From Aurantiochytrium sp. KH105 (taxonomy: Eukaryota > Sar > Bigyra > Thraustochytrida > Thraustochytriidae), in contig BGKB01000317.1 in the NCBI GenBank assembly GCA_003116975.1, positions 1 to 21,781 of the forward strand: DNA of 21,781 nucleotides, written 5' to 3'. Below are positions 7,406 through 20,326 of this stretch, in pieces (within the stretch, counting starts at the first letter, position 1; each line of letters starts with the position of its first letter). The notes beneath the pieces were generated by a model, which was not told the origin of the DNA, ran no database searches, and saw only the letters and a list, made by a program, of their open reading frames with translations. A program made the position numbers and the translations under genes.

Positions 7406-9702
7406 ATGAGGACCGTACGCCGCACGTGCCGCTGCCGCTCGGACAGGCTGCTTGTTGGATGTGCGCAAGCGTTATATGCCAGCAGAGGCCGTGGTGCGGA
7501 TGGCACTGCAGTAGCATAGCTTGGCTTGCATGAGGGCTAGCGGCTTCTTCCCGGCACGTGAGGGCGCTTTGGGCACAGCGAGTCCGCGACGATGCGCGCG
7601 GAAGCGTCCGGTAGTGGCATGGCCCTGATCTCAGGTGAGGGGCAGATGAATCTATTTGCTCTGTGCTGCTCGCGACGCCTCGCGAAGGGGAGGGGGAGGA
7701 GCTGGCAGCGCAGCCAACGCAGCTGCAGTGCCGTTGTGTAGCGGAAAAGAATGGCGGGCCGCCCGCTTTGACCCCGGAAAGTCAAGCCTTGTTTGATAGA
7801 TGATGACGAGTGAGGAGAGCAGGGAGCTCATTATCGCACCAGTCAGCTGCGTGTTGTGGCAGGTGGGTGGCCAAGGGTGACGGAGTGCTACAGCAGCAGA
7901 GGCCAATCAACCAAGGCGAACAGCCAGCTAGACAGCCAGATGGTTTTGAGCCGGCACGTCCTGGCGCAGCGCACGACGAGACTGCTGTTGTCCCCAAATG
8001 CGTGGGACTGACTTCCGTTCAGCGAGGTGGGCCTGAGCACTGCACGAGATGCGGCAAAAAGTTTCCCTGGCCAGCTGCCAGCTACCAATTGCTGATCGTA
8101 CATTGCGTCGGGAGAGAGATCACACGTCGCAGTCGTCGTTGCTGTTTTCGCTGGTGTGGCTGGTGTGCGTGCGAAAGTGTCTCGCTTGTCGATGGACCTG
8201 CGTTTCTGCCGGCCGCTGCTGCTGCCTTGGCCATGCCGGCTCGCGTGCACGGTCCCAACGCTGGGGGCTGACGTATGTCTTGCGGCGGCTCTCCAGCTCT
8301 GTCGCTCGCGCGCGGGCGCCTGTACGTGCGCAAGACAGCCAACGGGTGCTGCTGGCGGATGCGTTTGGCTCAAGGCCATGGGTTCGCCGGCGCCATTCGT
8401 GCGCTGGCGCCCATACTGGGCCATTCGCAGCTTGCTGGCCGGCGCCCGAAGATCCTGCGCGCGTCGCGAAGATCATGATGCTCGAGAGATGAAGAGAGCG
8501 GGTATATACGGAAAATAAAAAGGAAAGTGATTGTGTAAGGGCAAGTCGCGTGGGGACCAACTTGGGGATGGATAGAGCGAAGACAGGGAGATAGTCATCA
8601 TCGCCTTTTTCTCTTCCGGTCGGCGAAGTGTCGCAGTGGGCGGCTGCCTTTGAGGTGACTGCGACGGCGGCAACGGAGTGCTTTTGGTGATAGCATTGGA
8701 TGAGACTGGGACGAGATCAGAGGTGGGTTGTTGTTGAGCGCACGCACTTTGTTTTTTTCCTCGCAAAGAATCAACATGATGACGCCTGCTGCGATGATGA
8801 GCGCGTCTCTTCGAGCAATGGCAAGCATTCAGCCTTTTATTTCTTATCTTTGGCCAAGCAGGCCAGGCCAGGCTGCCTCGTGAGCGACGCGTCTGACTTG
8901 GGCATCGGTGGCTAGCTTGCCGTGCAGCGAGCTCGTTGATGGTGCCCAGGTCCACACCAGGTCCACATCAGCCAAGTGTTTTATCCGCGCGTTGCAAAGT
9001 GGATCGTTGATCCTTGCAAATGAACAAACAGCCAGGCACAATCAGCGAAAGACTCGGCCAGTCTAGACCTCTCTCTCTCATCGTCGCCGCCGAAGACAAA
9101 ACGACGAAGTTGGGCGCCGCGGAGAGGAGAGGGGCGCGCCTAGGCAGCGCGCCGGCCCGACGGATGGCGTTGAGAGCCCGATGTGCTCAGGCGGGCGTGC
9201 GCCCGTGGCAGGCCTCGCCGCAGCGCTTTGGCGCACGGAGCGGCTTGGAGTTGGATTGCTCCAACGACGATGCAAACGACCAGCGAAGGCGCGAAGGCGA
9301 CGTCTCCAGGCGCGGGTGCCGGCAGCGCGAGTGAGCGAGCCAGGAGATAAGCGGGGAGACTGAGTATGGTGAGCTGCAGTGGAGACGTGCGAGCCAGAAA
9401 GACTGTCTTGCGCTGTCCGGCGTCTCGGCCTCTTGCGCAGCAACGAGGAAGGCAAAGAAAAGGCTGCCGCAGCGTCCAGGTGCCCTGGCGAGCGCTTGTG
9501 ATCCAAGAAAACTCGAACGGCGCAGCGTGTGCATGTAATTTGCAATGGCTTACTCGTGCGCGTGGTGGTCTTACATCGAACTCGCGTTCAAGTCGGCTAC
9601 AGCAAAGTCGATCGCTGCTAGCGCCAATCGCGGGGCATCGATCCCCAAGTTTATGCGGCCACGATCGCTGGCACCAGAGGCTCAACTGTAGGCGCCATGT
9701 CG
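7406..9702. other. No gene firmly supported; GC-rich overlapping ORFs
   Basis: Many frames are open on both strands because the stretch is GC-rich. The best candidates are minus 8424-7888 (178 codons from an ATG, mostly G/C-ending codons, a hydrophobic C-terminus ending LFALVDWPLLL) and an overlapping minus frame with an ATG at 8476. At most one is real. A TATATA at 8503-8508 lies 80 bases upstream of the first on the minus strand. A 76-codon minus frame (8828-8598) begins with a hydrophobic segment DALIIAAGVIMLILC. None belongs to a family I recognise. Confidence 0.3.
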
Positions 9703-10645
9703 TCAAAGCCGTCGCTGGCTGCTGTGCCTCGTGCGCGCGAAAGAATCTCGACCCGTGGAAATGACATCGTTCGGCGAAACGGGCTGTGCTGTTGTTGTTT
9801 CAGGTGGCTGTGCTGTTGTTGTTTCAGGTGACGAGCAAGAGCCCGAAGGGCATCGAAGTCTTGCGAGGGGACTTGACTTGCTCTGTGTGCTGGGCTAGTG
9901 TGTCGTTGCCAAACGCTCACTGGCTCACGAACGTGGACACCGAGCGCTCCACGCGTGCTGCGGCCGACGTTGCGAGAGCTACTTGGTCGCCTGTAATCTT
10001 GATCGTTTCATCCTGGCGTTCTTCAGCTGAGCAGGCCAGAGGCATCTTTTGAAAGTCTCTCTGCGGGTCTGCCAGATAATCTCGCGTGTAGAGCGGACAT
10101 GATCGTCGATTCGAGACACGGTCGCCACCAGCCTTGCCAAAACCTTGAATTTTTTTGACCTGAATATGTATGTGCGTACGCATGCGCGAGTTTGGGTCTT
10201 GCCGGCCGGCCGGCGTGCTGCGTTGAGGCGTGTAATATGCGAACACCGACCCAAGAAGACGGCGCGACGAGCACGAGTGCTGCTTGCTGGACTTGAGCGA
10301 GATTGAAGATGCGCCGCCGCGTTTCCCATTGGCAAGCTTGTCGAAGAAGCTCTCAACGATGATCTCAGAGACAAAACGATAGCAGAGAGGGTAGCTTGAG
10401 ACTGACTCGCTGTTTTGTGGCCAAGGTCAGATTGGAAATGAGAGATGGCCGGGACTTGCTGGTCTTGATTGCTGACTGACTGGTTTCGAAGATATGCGTA
10501 TCTTTTCCCATACTGATGATTGACACAACAGTTCGGCTTGTAGAGGCGTTTCAGGCCCAGATTACGATACCTGTATGAGCTTGTCGTCACGCGATACGTG
10601 CTTACACATCACATGATCCTGTTCTCTCCTGGTGCTTGCTGTCAT
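9703..10645 (-). CDS. Spliced hypothetical protein, about 199-250 residues
   Basis: I reconstruct exon 1 as 10645-10571 (ATG start, 25 codons, begins MTASTRREQDHV). Intron 10570-10513 (58 nt, GTATCG...TCAG, phase 0) is followed by exon 2, 10512-10481. Intron 10480-10410 (71 nt, GTCAGT...ACAG, with CTGAC branch-like site) then joins in phase 2 to exon 3, which starts at 10409. Exon 3 reads on through SEIIVESFFDKLANG and GSVFAYYTPQR, and can stop at TGA 9917-9919 (199 residues). A GTGAGC donor at 9920 and an AAG acceptor at 9862-9860 also join in phase to an exon 9859-9703, adding a Thr/Pro-rich tail with PETTTAQP twice (250 residues). I see no known domain, signal peptide or membrane helix. 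Intron lengths match those of the LRR gene; coding status is inferred from phase and composition only. Confidence 0.45.
9782..9829. repeat. 24-bp perfect tandem duplication
   Basis: Two identical 24-base units, each containing CTGTGCTGTTGTTGTTTCAG, sit head to tail (9782-9805, 9806-9829). The unit length is a multiple of three, so the duplication adds eight residues in any frame. On the minus strand it reads PETTTAQP or HLKQQQHS depending on frame. It lies in the possible fourth exon of the spliced gene. Confidence 0.9.
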
Positions 10646-11240
10646 TCTTGCGATGCGCTGACAAAATGTCAGGCAAAAGAAGCCGGCACGAACTGGCGCG
10701 TTGGTCGCGGCGCCGACTTAGCTCTTGCCCTTTTCTAGAGCGTAAGCATTTGGTCTGAGGTAGCACGAGACTTGATGCTCAAGGCCAGGAGAGGCAACGT
10801 GAAGGAGGCTGGGACCTCACTTGGATCTTCGCAAGAGGACCGCCAAAAAAAATTTGCCATTTGCAGCAGCACTTTTAGCATTGTCTACTTTCGACATCGC
10901 TCACGGCCACCTCAGTATACGCTTATTTTTGCCACGATGACGGAGTCCGCCTTGATGATCTTGTTTGTGCCAGCACCAGCTGGAGCAGATCGTGCAGGCT
11001 TGCGCCTTTCAAATTCTAATTTCGAGAAGCCTTGATGAGTCGCGATCATCAAGTATGCCAAGCATGCCAGGCCGGGCTAGCTCGCGGGCGAGGCTGTTTC
11101 GAGGCGCCTGGCGTGCCTTTCCATCCTTGATTAGCTTGAGCTCTTGCAAGCTTGCGCCAAGACTTGCGCTTGTCAAGTGACTTTTTTCGCGCTGCAAAGT
11201 GGACTATGAAGTTGCACCGCGGCGCTCGGTCGTTGGAGGC
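10646..11240. other. No gene seen
   Basis: Only short ORFs are present (an 87-codon plus frame at 10772-11035 is the longest), with no family match and no obvious splice chain. This is the spacer between the minus-strand spliced gene and the tandem array; it may contain the promoter of that gene. Confidence 0.4.
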
Positions 11241-14200
11241 GAGCTAATAAGGAGAGAATAGGGGGCAAGCTTTGGCTACGCCACGGCCACGAAAAAGTAC
11301 GCGCGTGGCAGGACGAGGCGGCGCAGGGCAGGAGCTAGTGCCGAGGCAAGCGCTGACCTCGTCGGCACAGTCGTTGTCTCTGTAGTGGATGCGAAAAGCG
11401 GCTACTTGTTGTGGCAAAAAAGGAAGACAAGCTGGCTTGGCTTGTTCGCCGCAGATCTCGCTGGGAAGGCTGCAGATCGTCCGCGCACGCTGTGTGCAGG
11501 CTCTTCCAAGATTTTGCGGCGTCATGTAAGCATTTTTGCATGGATCAAGGGCCTTGGCGTTAGTTCATGAGGCGTTTGTTTCATAGAAGAGGACATGGAC
11601 GCGGGCTCGCGACGCCGCCACGCAAGCTGAAGACCCGGCGAGATGAGCTCGCTGAGCTGACTGGCATGTATGGGCACTAGCCACTGTATGCGATAGCTTG
11701 CAAGATGGTTGACGCATGTTGCAGTCGTGATTGTCAAGCAAGAGAACCCAGAGTGCATCGTACTTGCAAAGTATTGGCTTGCAGACTGACTGCACGAATA
11801 GAAAAAGGTGCCGCATCGTCAGCGAGTGATCAAATGTGCGTGAGCAAGCTTGTTTGAGAGCTAGGCTGCGTATAAGCTAAAGATCAGCCGCGTTCGAGGT
11901 GCAAGAAGGCGAGGAAGGTAAAAGTGAACAATATGGGACAGCGTTGGCAACGCACGCGAGAGCACGCAAATGCAGTGCGATCATTGTCGCAGAGCTTGAG
12001 AAAGCCTGGTAGGCATAAGGAAGCGTAGCGAGTGCAGTATTGGCAGCGTGCTGCTTGTGTAAGTCAAGACTAGCGTTGCGAACGAGGTGTTGCTTGGCAA
12101 AGTTGATGTGCTTTGGCCCGGCCTCAGCTGCCAACAGTGACGGATGATATGCAAATGAGCTTACAAAGAATGGCCCGGGTGTATAGCTTGGCGCCACGAT
12201 TTTTGTTTGGATCGAGCGAGTATTGCTGAAGAGAAAAGCATGCTAGTGCGTTTGACACTTTCTTTTCTGTTATTGAGCCGAGCTCTTTGTTGGTTTCGTT
12301 GCTTGCAGAAGAGATGAGCAGCGTCGTACGACAGGGCAAGGCGCGCGATGCGTAGGTCTTGCGCAGAGAGGTGGCATGGCTAGATTTGGTCAAAGAGCTC
12401 GTGCAGGCAGCGCTGTTGTAAAAAAGAAAAGGTCAAAAAAGAAGAAAATGAGGGGTGGCTTTGTGGTACCAGACCGAGCGAGCGAGTGATGGCAGAGGCA
12501 ACACAAAGGCAGGAATGGCCAGCGCAATACTGAGGCAACAGCTGAGCGTGGTTGCTTTTGCTGTCGGCGACTATGTGCGGCAGTGAAGGTTGGCTAAACT
12601 TGACCAAAAAAGGACGAGCTCATAAAGAGAGAAAATGTGAGCGAGTGTATATGGCAAGCTTTGGCTGCGGCGCGAGTGAGCAAAAGGTACGCAAATGACA
12701 GGGCGAGACAATGCAAGATAGGCGCTAGTGCCGAGGCAAGTGCTGAGCTCGTTGGCACAGTCGTTGTCTCTGCAGTGGATGCGAAAAGCGGCTCGTTTTC
12801 GAGAGCTAAAAAAGAATGCCAGCTGGCTGGGCTTGATGTCACAGATGTCGATGAATAGGCTGCATATCGTCCGCGCAGGCTGCGTGCAGGCTCTAGCAAG
12901 ATGTTGTGGCGTCATGCCATCGTTCTTGTATGGATCAAAGGCCTTGGCGGTGGTCCATGAGGCGTTTGTTTCACAGAAGAGGAGATGGACGCGGGTTCGC
13001 GACGCCGCCACGCAAGCTGCAGACCCGGCGAGACGAGCTCGCCAAGCTGACTGGCACGTATGGGCGCTGGTCATCGTATTTGTTTGTTTGCAAGATTGTT
13101 GACCCATGTTGCAGGTGTGCTTGTTTGGCAAGAGAGCCCAACGTGCATTGTACGTGCAAAGAATTGGCTTGCAGACTGACTGCACGGATAGAAAAAGGTG
13201 CCGCATCGCCAGCGAATGTTCGAACTTGCGTGGACAGGCTTGTGTGAGAGCTGCGCTGCGAATCAGAGAAATACCAGCTGCCTTCAAGGTGCAAGAAAGA
13301 GAGCAAAGTAATGGTGAATAATATAAGGCAGCGTTGGCAACTCACGCCAGAGCAAGCAAATGCAGTGCGATCCTTGTCGCAGAGCTTGAGGAAGACTGGC
13401 AAGCATATGACAGAAGCGCGAGAGCAGTTTTGGCAGCGTGCGGCTCGTGTAAGTCAAGGCTAGCGTTACGAACGAGGTGTTGCTAGGCTAATTGATGTGC
13501 TTTGGCCCAGCCTCAGCCTGCCAACAATGATGCATGATCTACAAATGAGCTTGCAAAGGCTGGTCTAGGTCTGTGGCTTGACGCCATGGCTTTCGATTGG
13601 ATCGAACGACTGTTGTTGGAGAGAAAAGCACGCAAGTGCGTCGCTTCCTTTCTTTTTTGTTATTTGAACCGAGCTCTTTGTTGTTGGTTTCGTTGCCTGC
13701 AGAAGAGGTGGGCAGCGTCGTTGGCCAGTGCGACACACGCAATGCGTAGGTCTTGGGCAGATAAGTGACGTGGCGCGATTTCGTTGGCATGGGCAAAGAG
13801 CTTGTGCAGTCAGCGCTGTTGTGAAAACAAAAGACACAAAAAATTAGAAGAAAATGAGGTGTGGCTTTGTGGCACGAGATCGAGCAAGCGAGAGATGGCA
13901 GGGGCAAAACAAAGACAGCAGTAGACAGCGCAGGTCTGGTGCAAGAGCTGGGCGTGGTTGCTTTTGCTGTCGGCGACCACGTGCAGCAGTGAAGGGTGGC
14001 TAAACTTGACCAAAAAAGGACTAGCTCATAAAGAGAGCGTGGGCCAGCGAGTGTATATAGCAAGCTTTGGCTGCGGCGCGAGTGAACAAAAGGTATACGC
14101 GTGGCAGAGCGAGACGATGCAAGGTAGGCGCTAGGGCTGAGGCAAGTGCTGAGCTCGTCGGCAGAGTCACTGTCTCTGCAGTGGATGCAAAAAGCTGCCT

Positions 14201-17200
14201 TGATGAGAGCTAAAAAAGAAGGCAAGCTGGCTGGGCTTGTTCGCCGCAGATCTCGCTGGGAAGGCTGTAGATCGTCCGCGCACGCTACGTGCAGGCTTTG
14301 GCAAGATCCTGTGGCGTCATGCAAGCATTTTCGTATTGATCAAGGGTCTTGACGGTGGTTTTTATGGCGTTTGTTCACGAGAAGATGAGGTGCGTACGAG
14401 TGAGCGAAGCAGCTACGCAAGCTGCAGACCCGGCGAGACGAGCTCGCTGAGCTGACTGGCACGTTTGCACGCTGGCCAATATATCTGTTCGTTTGCAAGA
14501 TGGTTGACGCATGTTGCAGGTATCGTTGGCGAGGCAGAGAGCCTTGAGTGCGTGGTATGTGCACAGTATTGGCTTGCAGACTGACTGCACGGATAGAAAG
14601 TGGCGTCGCAGGCCAGCGAAGGGTTTGGTTTGCGCGAGCAAGCCTATTTAAGAGCTGGGCTGGGAATCAGCGGAATTGCAGCTGCGCTCGAGGTGCAAGA
14701 AAGAGAGCAAGGTGAAAGTGAACAATATGAGGCAGCGCTGGCAACGCGCGCGAGAGCAAGCAAATGCTGCGCGATCCTGGTCGCAGAGCTTGTGAAGGAC
14801 TGGCAGGGATGTGGTAGATCCGTGAGAGCCGTTTTGGCAGCGTGCTGCTTGTGTGAGTCAAGGCTAGTATTGCAAACGAGGTGTTGGTTGGCTAAATTGA
14901 TGTGCTTTGGTCCGCTCGCGGCTTGAGAGGGATGGCGGATGACCTGCAAATGAGCTTGCAAAGGCTGACCCAAGTGTACAGGTTGGATCTATGGCTTTTA
15001 ATTGGATCGAGCGACTTTTGTTGAAGAGAAAAGCATGCTAATGAGTTTGACCTGTTTTTTTGTTTTTTATTTTGAACCGAGCTCTTTGTTGGTTTCGTTG
15101 CTTGCAGAAGAGGTGGGCAGCGTCATTGGACAGAACAGCGCGCGCGATGCGTAGGTCTTGCGTAGCGAAGTGGTGTGGCTTGATATCGTCGGCGTGGGCG
15201 GAGAGCTCGCGCAGACAACGTTGTTGCGAAAGATAAAATAGACGACGCAAAAAAGAAAGAAAATGTGGTGTGGCTTTGTGGCAGGAGATCGAACGGGCGG
15301 GGAATGGCAGAGGCGAAACAAAGGCAGCAGTAGACAGCGCAGGTCTAGTGCAGGAGCTGAGTGTGGTTGCTTTTGCTGTCGGTGAACACGTGCGGCAGTG
15401 GAGGATAGTTGAAGTTGGCAAAAAAGAGGCGAACAAATAAGGGGAGAATATGTGAGCGAATGTAGGGCAGGCGATTGCTACGTCAAGACCATGAAAAAGT
15501 ACGCGCATCGAAGGACGAGACGGTGCAGAGTAGGAGCTAGTGCCGAGACAAGCGCTGGGCTCGTCGGCACAGTCATCGTCTTTGCAGTGGATGCGAAAAG
15601 CGGCTGCTTGTTGAGGCAAAAAAAAAGAGAAGACAAGCTGGCTGGGCTCGTTCGCCGCAGATCTCGCTGAGATGACTGCAAATCGTCTGCGCACGCTATG
15701 CTCAGGCTTTGGCAGGATGTTGTGGCATCGTGTCATCATTCTTGTATGGATCAAGGGCCTTGACGGTGGTTTTTATGGTGTTTATTCACTGAAGAGAAGA
15801 TGGAACGCGGGTCCGCGACGCAGCCACGCAAGCTGCAGACCCGGCGAGACGAGCACGTCGTGCTAATTGACCGTGTATAGGTGCTAGACGGTGTATGCGA
15901 TCGCTTTTAAGATTGTTGACGCATGTTGCAGGTGTGCTTGGTGAGGAAGAGCACCCAGAGTGCGTGGTATAAGCAAAGCAAAGTATCGGCTTGGACAGTG
16001 GCTGCACGGGCAAAGAGGGATTGCATGGCCAGCAAAGGGTTTGGTTTGCGCTGGCAAGCCTATTCGAGAGCTGGGCTGGGGATTAGCGGACTTTCAGCTG
16101 CGTTCGAGGTGCCAAGAAGGCGAACAAAGTAAAGGTGAACAATGTGGGGCAGCGTTGGCAACGCACGCGAGAGCAAGCAAATGATGCGCGATCATGGTCG
16201 TAAAGATTGGGGAAGGCTGACAAGCATGTGGCAGATCGACGAGAGCGGTTCTGGCAGCGTGCTACTCGTGCAAGTCAAGGCTAGCGTTGCGAACGAGATG
16301 TTGCTTGGCTAAGTAGATGTGCTTTGGTCCATCCTCAGCCTGCCGACACTGACGGGTGATCTGCAAATGAGCTTGACAAGACTAGTCCAAGTCTGTTGTT
16401 TGGCTCTAGGGTTTTTGTTTGGATCGAGCTCGTATTGTTGAAGAGAAAAGCATGCTAGTGCGTTTGTCTCCTGCTTTTTTGTTATTAGAGCTGAGCTGTT
16501 TGTTGGTTTTGCTGCCTGCAGAAGAGATGAGCAGCGTCGTGAGACAGAGCGATGCGCGCGCTGCGTAGGTCTTGCGCAGAGAGGCGGCATGGCTAGGTTT
16601 CGTCGGCGACGGCAAAGAGCTTGTGCAGGCAGCGGTGTTGTGAAAGAAGAAAATGACGACACAAGAAGAAGAAGAGAATGAGGTGTGGCTTTGTGGCACC
16701 AGACGGAGCGAGCGAGGAACGGGAGAGACAAGGCAGAGACAGTCGGAGGCAGCGCAGGTCTAGCGCAAGAGCTGAGCGTGGTTGCGTTTGCTGTCGACGA
16801 CCACGGGCGGCAGTGAAGGGTGGCTATATTTGACCAAAAAAGACGAAATAAATAAAGAGAGAATAGGGGGGCGAGTATTCATGGCTGGCGTTTGCGATTG
16901 CAAGAGCACGAAAAAGTACGCGCATGGCAGGGCGAGACGGTGCAGAGTAGGAGCTAGTGCCGAAGCAAGCACTGGGCTCGTCGGCACAGTCATCGTCTCT
17001 GCAGTGGATGCGAAAAGCGGCTGCTTATTGAGGCAAAAAATAAAGAAGAAAAGCTGGTCGGGCTTGTCCGCCGCCGCTCTCGACGACAATGCTGTGGATC
17101 GTCTGCGCAGGCTGTGTACAGGCTCTGGTAGGATTTTGTGGCGTCAAGCAAGCATTGATACATGCGAAAGATGCGCTGGCGTTGGTTTTTATGACGTTTG

Positions 17201-18437
17201 TTTACGAGAAGATGAGCTCTGTACGAGTGAGCGAAGCAGCAACGCAAGCTGCAGACGTGACGAGGCGTGCTCGACGAGCTGACTGGCACGAATGAGCGCT
17301 GGACATTGTATGCGATCGTTTACAAAAAGGTTGACGCATGTTGCAGGTGTAATTGTCAAGAAAGAAAGCCAAGAGTGCGTGATTCTGCAAAGTATTGGCT
17401 TGTAGACTGGTTTCACGAATAGAAAGGGCGCCGCATCGCCAACAAACGGTCAAGCTTGCGTGTAAGAGCTTCTGTGAGAGCTAGGTTGCGGATCAGAGAA
17501 ATACCAGCTGCTACCGAGGTGCAAGAAAGAGAGCGAAGTAAAGATGAATAATATGGGGCAGCGTTGGCAACGCGCGCCAGAGTAAGCAAATGCAGTGCGA
17601 TCATGGTCGCAGAGATTGGAGAAGGCCGGCAGGCATGTGGAAGAAGCACGAGAGCAGTTTGGGCAGCGTGCTGCTTGTGTAAGTCAAGGCTAGCGTTGTG
17701 AGTGAGGTGTTGCTTGGCTAGCGCGGTGCGCTTTGGTCCGCTTGAGGCTTGAGAGGGATGGCGGATGGACTGCAAATGAGCTTGCAAAGGCTGATCCAAG
17801 TGTATAGCTTGGCTCTATGGTTTTTGTTTGAATCGAGCGAGTGTTGTTGGAGAGAGAAGCATGGTAGTGCGGCTGTCTCTTGCTTTTTTGTAATTTTAGC
17901 TGAGCTGTTTGTTGGTTTCGCTGCCTGCAGAAGAGATGAGCAGCGTCATAAGACAGAGCGATGCGCGCGCTGCGTAGGTCTTGGGCAGAGAGGTGGCATG
18001 GCTAGATTTCGTCGGCGTGGGCAAAGAGCTCGTGCAGGCAGCGCTGTTGTGAAAGAAAGATCGACACCGGAAAAGAAGAAAATGAGGCTGGCTTTGCGGC
18101 AGGAGATCGAGCAAGCGAGAGATGACAGAGGCGAAACAAAGGCAGCCGGAGGCAGCGCAGGTCTAGCGCAAGAGCTGAGCGCAATTTTTTCGCTGTCGGC
18201 ATCCACGTGCGGCAATGAAGGATGGTTAAAGTCAACAAAAAAGAGGCGAACAAATAAGGAGAATAGGGAGCGAGTGTAGGTGGCAAGCTTTGACTGCTGC
18301 ACGAGTGAGCAACAGGTACGCGCATGGCAGGTCGAGGTAGTGCAAGGTAGGAGCTGGGGTTGAGGCAAGTGCTGAGCTCGTCGGCACAGTCACTGTCTCT
18401 GCAGTGGATGCGGAAAGCTGCCTTGTCGAGGGCCAAC

Positions 18438-18766
18438 TGCTGAGGACATGGAGTGTAAGATGGATTCTGTTCAACGCTGATTGGCTACGGATGTTTCGGG
18501 TCTGCTCGTGACGGGACCGCTTTGGCTCGGCGCCAGGTCCGAGACTTGGATAAGTGATGTGCAGAGAAGCTGGTGAGGAGCACGGGACTTTGTCACACTC
18601 TTCGGCTAGGAGACGTTCAATGCCGTGACTTTGTAGTCTGCCCTCACCTAGGACACTGACCGTTGCAAGAGCTTTCGATGAGGCTATTCATGGGCGAAAG
18701 GTTGACGTCATCTTGTTCATGCCGTCCCAGCCGTGGTGGCGTCATTGTCTTATTTCGAGAGACAAC
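18438..18766. other. Extra segment of about 330 bp in array copy 6
   Basis: Copies 1-5 and the partial copy 7 run directly from the CTGCCTTG/CGGCT block into GGCAAGCTGGCTGGGCTTG, whereas copy 6 has about 329 additional bases between them. The junctions carry similar 12-mers, TCGAGGGCCAAC (18426-18437) and TCGAGAGACAAC (18755-18766), matching at 10 of 12 positions, which could be an aged target-site duplication. No terminal inverted repeat, poly-A tail or coding potential is evident, so mobile origin is only a possibility. Confidence 0.6.
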
Positions 18767-19733
18767 AAAGAAGGCAAGCTGGCTGGGCTTGCTCGTCGCA
18801 GAACTCGATGCAAAGGCTGCAAATCGTCCGCGTACGCTGTGAGTAGGCTCGCGTAGGATGTTGTGGCGTCATGCATGCGTTTTTGCATGGATCAAGGGTC
18901 GAGCGGTGGGTCTGCGAGGCGTCTGTGCGCGAGAAGATAAGATATGTATGGGTTGTTGATGATGATACGCAAGCTACAGACATGACGAGACAAGCTCGCT
19001 GAGCTGATTAGCATGAATGGGTGTTGGTGAATATATTTGTTCGTTTGCAAGATGATTGACGCATGTTGCAGGTGTCGTTGGCGAGGAAGAGAGTATAGAG
19101 TGCGTGTTATATGCAAAGTGTTGGCTTGAAGACTGGTCCCACGGATAGAAAAACGTGCCGCGTCGTCAGCGAATGGCCATACTTGCGTGCGCAAGCTTGT
19201 TTGAGAGATAGGCCTCGAGTCATCAGAAAATGTGCTGCGTTCGAGATGCAAGAAGACGAGCAAGGTAAAAGTGAACAATATGGGGGCAGCGTTGGCAACG
19301 CACGCGAGAGCAGACAAATGCAGCGCGATCATGGTCGCAGAGCTTGAGGAGGCTGGCAAGCATGTGACAGATCCGCGAGAGTAGTTTTGACAGCGTGCTG
19401 CTTGTGTAAGTTAAGGCTAGCGTTGCGAACGAGGTGCGGCTTGGCTAGCTTGGTGTGCTTTGGCCTGCTAAGGGCTTGAGAGGGATGGCGGATGATGTGC
19501 AAATGAGCTTGCAAAGGTTGATCCAAGTGTAGAGGTTGGCTCCATGGTTCTTTATTGGATCGAGCGATTGTTGTTGGAGAGAAAAGCATGCTAGTGCGTT
19601 TGTCTCCTGCTTTTTTGTTATTAAAGCTGAGCTCTTTGTTGGTTTCGCTGCCTGCAGAAGAGGTGAGCAGCGTCGTGAGACAGAGCGAGGCGCGCGTTGC
19701 GTAGGTCTTGCGCAGAGAGGTGGCGTGACAAGA

Positions 19734-20326
19734 TTTCGTCGGCGTGGGCGGTGAGCTCGTGCAGGCAGCGCTGTTGTGAGGAGAAAGTACGACACAAATG
19801 CAAGAAGAAAATGAGGTTGGCTTTGTGGCAGGAGATGGAGCAAGCGAGAGATGGCAGAGGCGAAACAAAGGAAGTCAGAGGCAGCGTAGGTCGAGTGCAA
19901 GAGCTGAGCGTGGTTGCTTTTGCTGTCGACGACCACTTGCGGCAGTGAAGGATGGCTAGAGTTGATCAACATGACGCGAGCTAATAAGAGAGAAAATGTA
20001 GATGGCAAGCTTTTGACTGCGGCGCGAGTNTTTCGTCGGCGTGGGCGGTGAGCTCGTGCAGGCAGCGCTGTTGTGAGGAGAAAGTACGACACAAATGCAA
20101 GAAGAAAATGAGGTTGGCTTTGTGGCAGGAGATGGAGCAAGCGAGAGATGGCAGAGGCGAAACAAAGGAAGTCAGAGGCAGCGTAGGTCGAGTGCAAGAG
20201 CTGAGCGTGGTTGCTTTTGCTGTCGACGACCACTTGCGGCAGTGAAGGATGGCTAGAGTTGATCAACATGACGCGAGCTAATAAGAGAGAAAATGTAGAT
20301 GGCAAGCTTTTGACTGCGGCGCGAGT
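19734..20326. other. Assembly seam: single N between two identical 296-bp segments
   Basis: Bases 19734-20029 and 20031-20326 are identical by eye, separated only by N at 20030. Other array copies differ by many substitutions, so perfect identity right at an N is best explained as overlapping contig ends that were joined without merging. The minus-strand ORF spanning the N is therefore not real. Confidence 0.9.
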
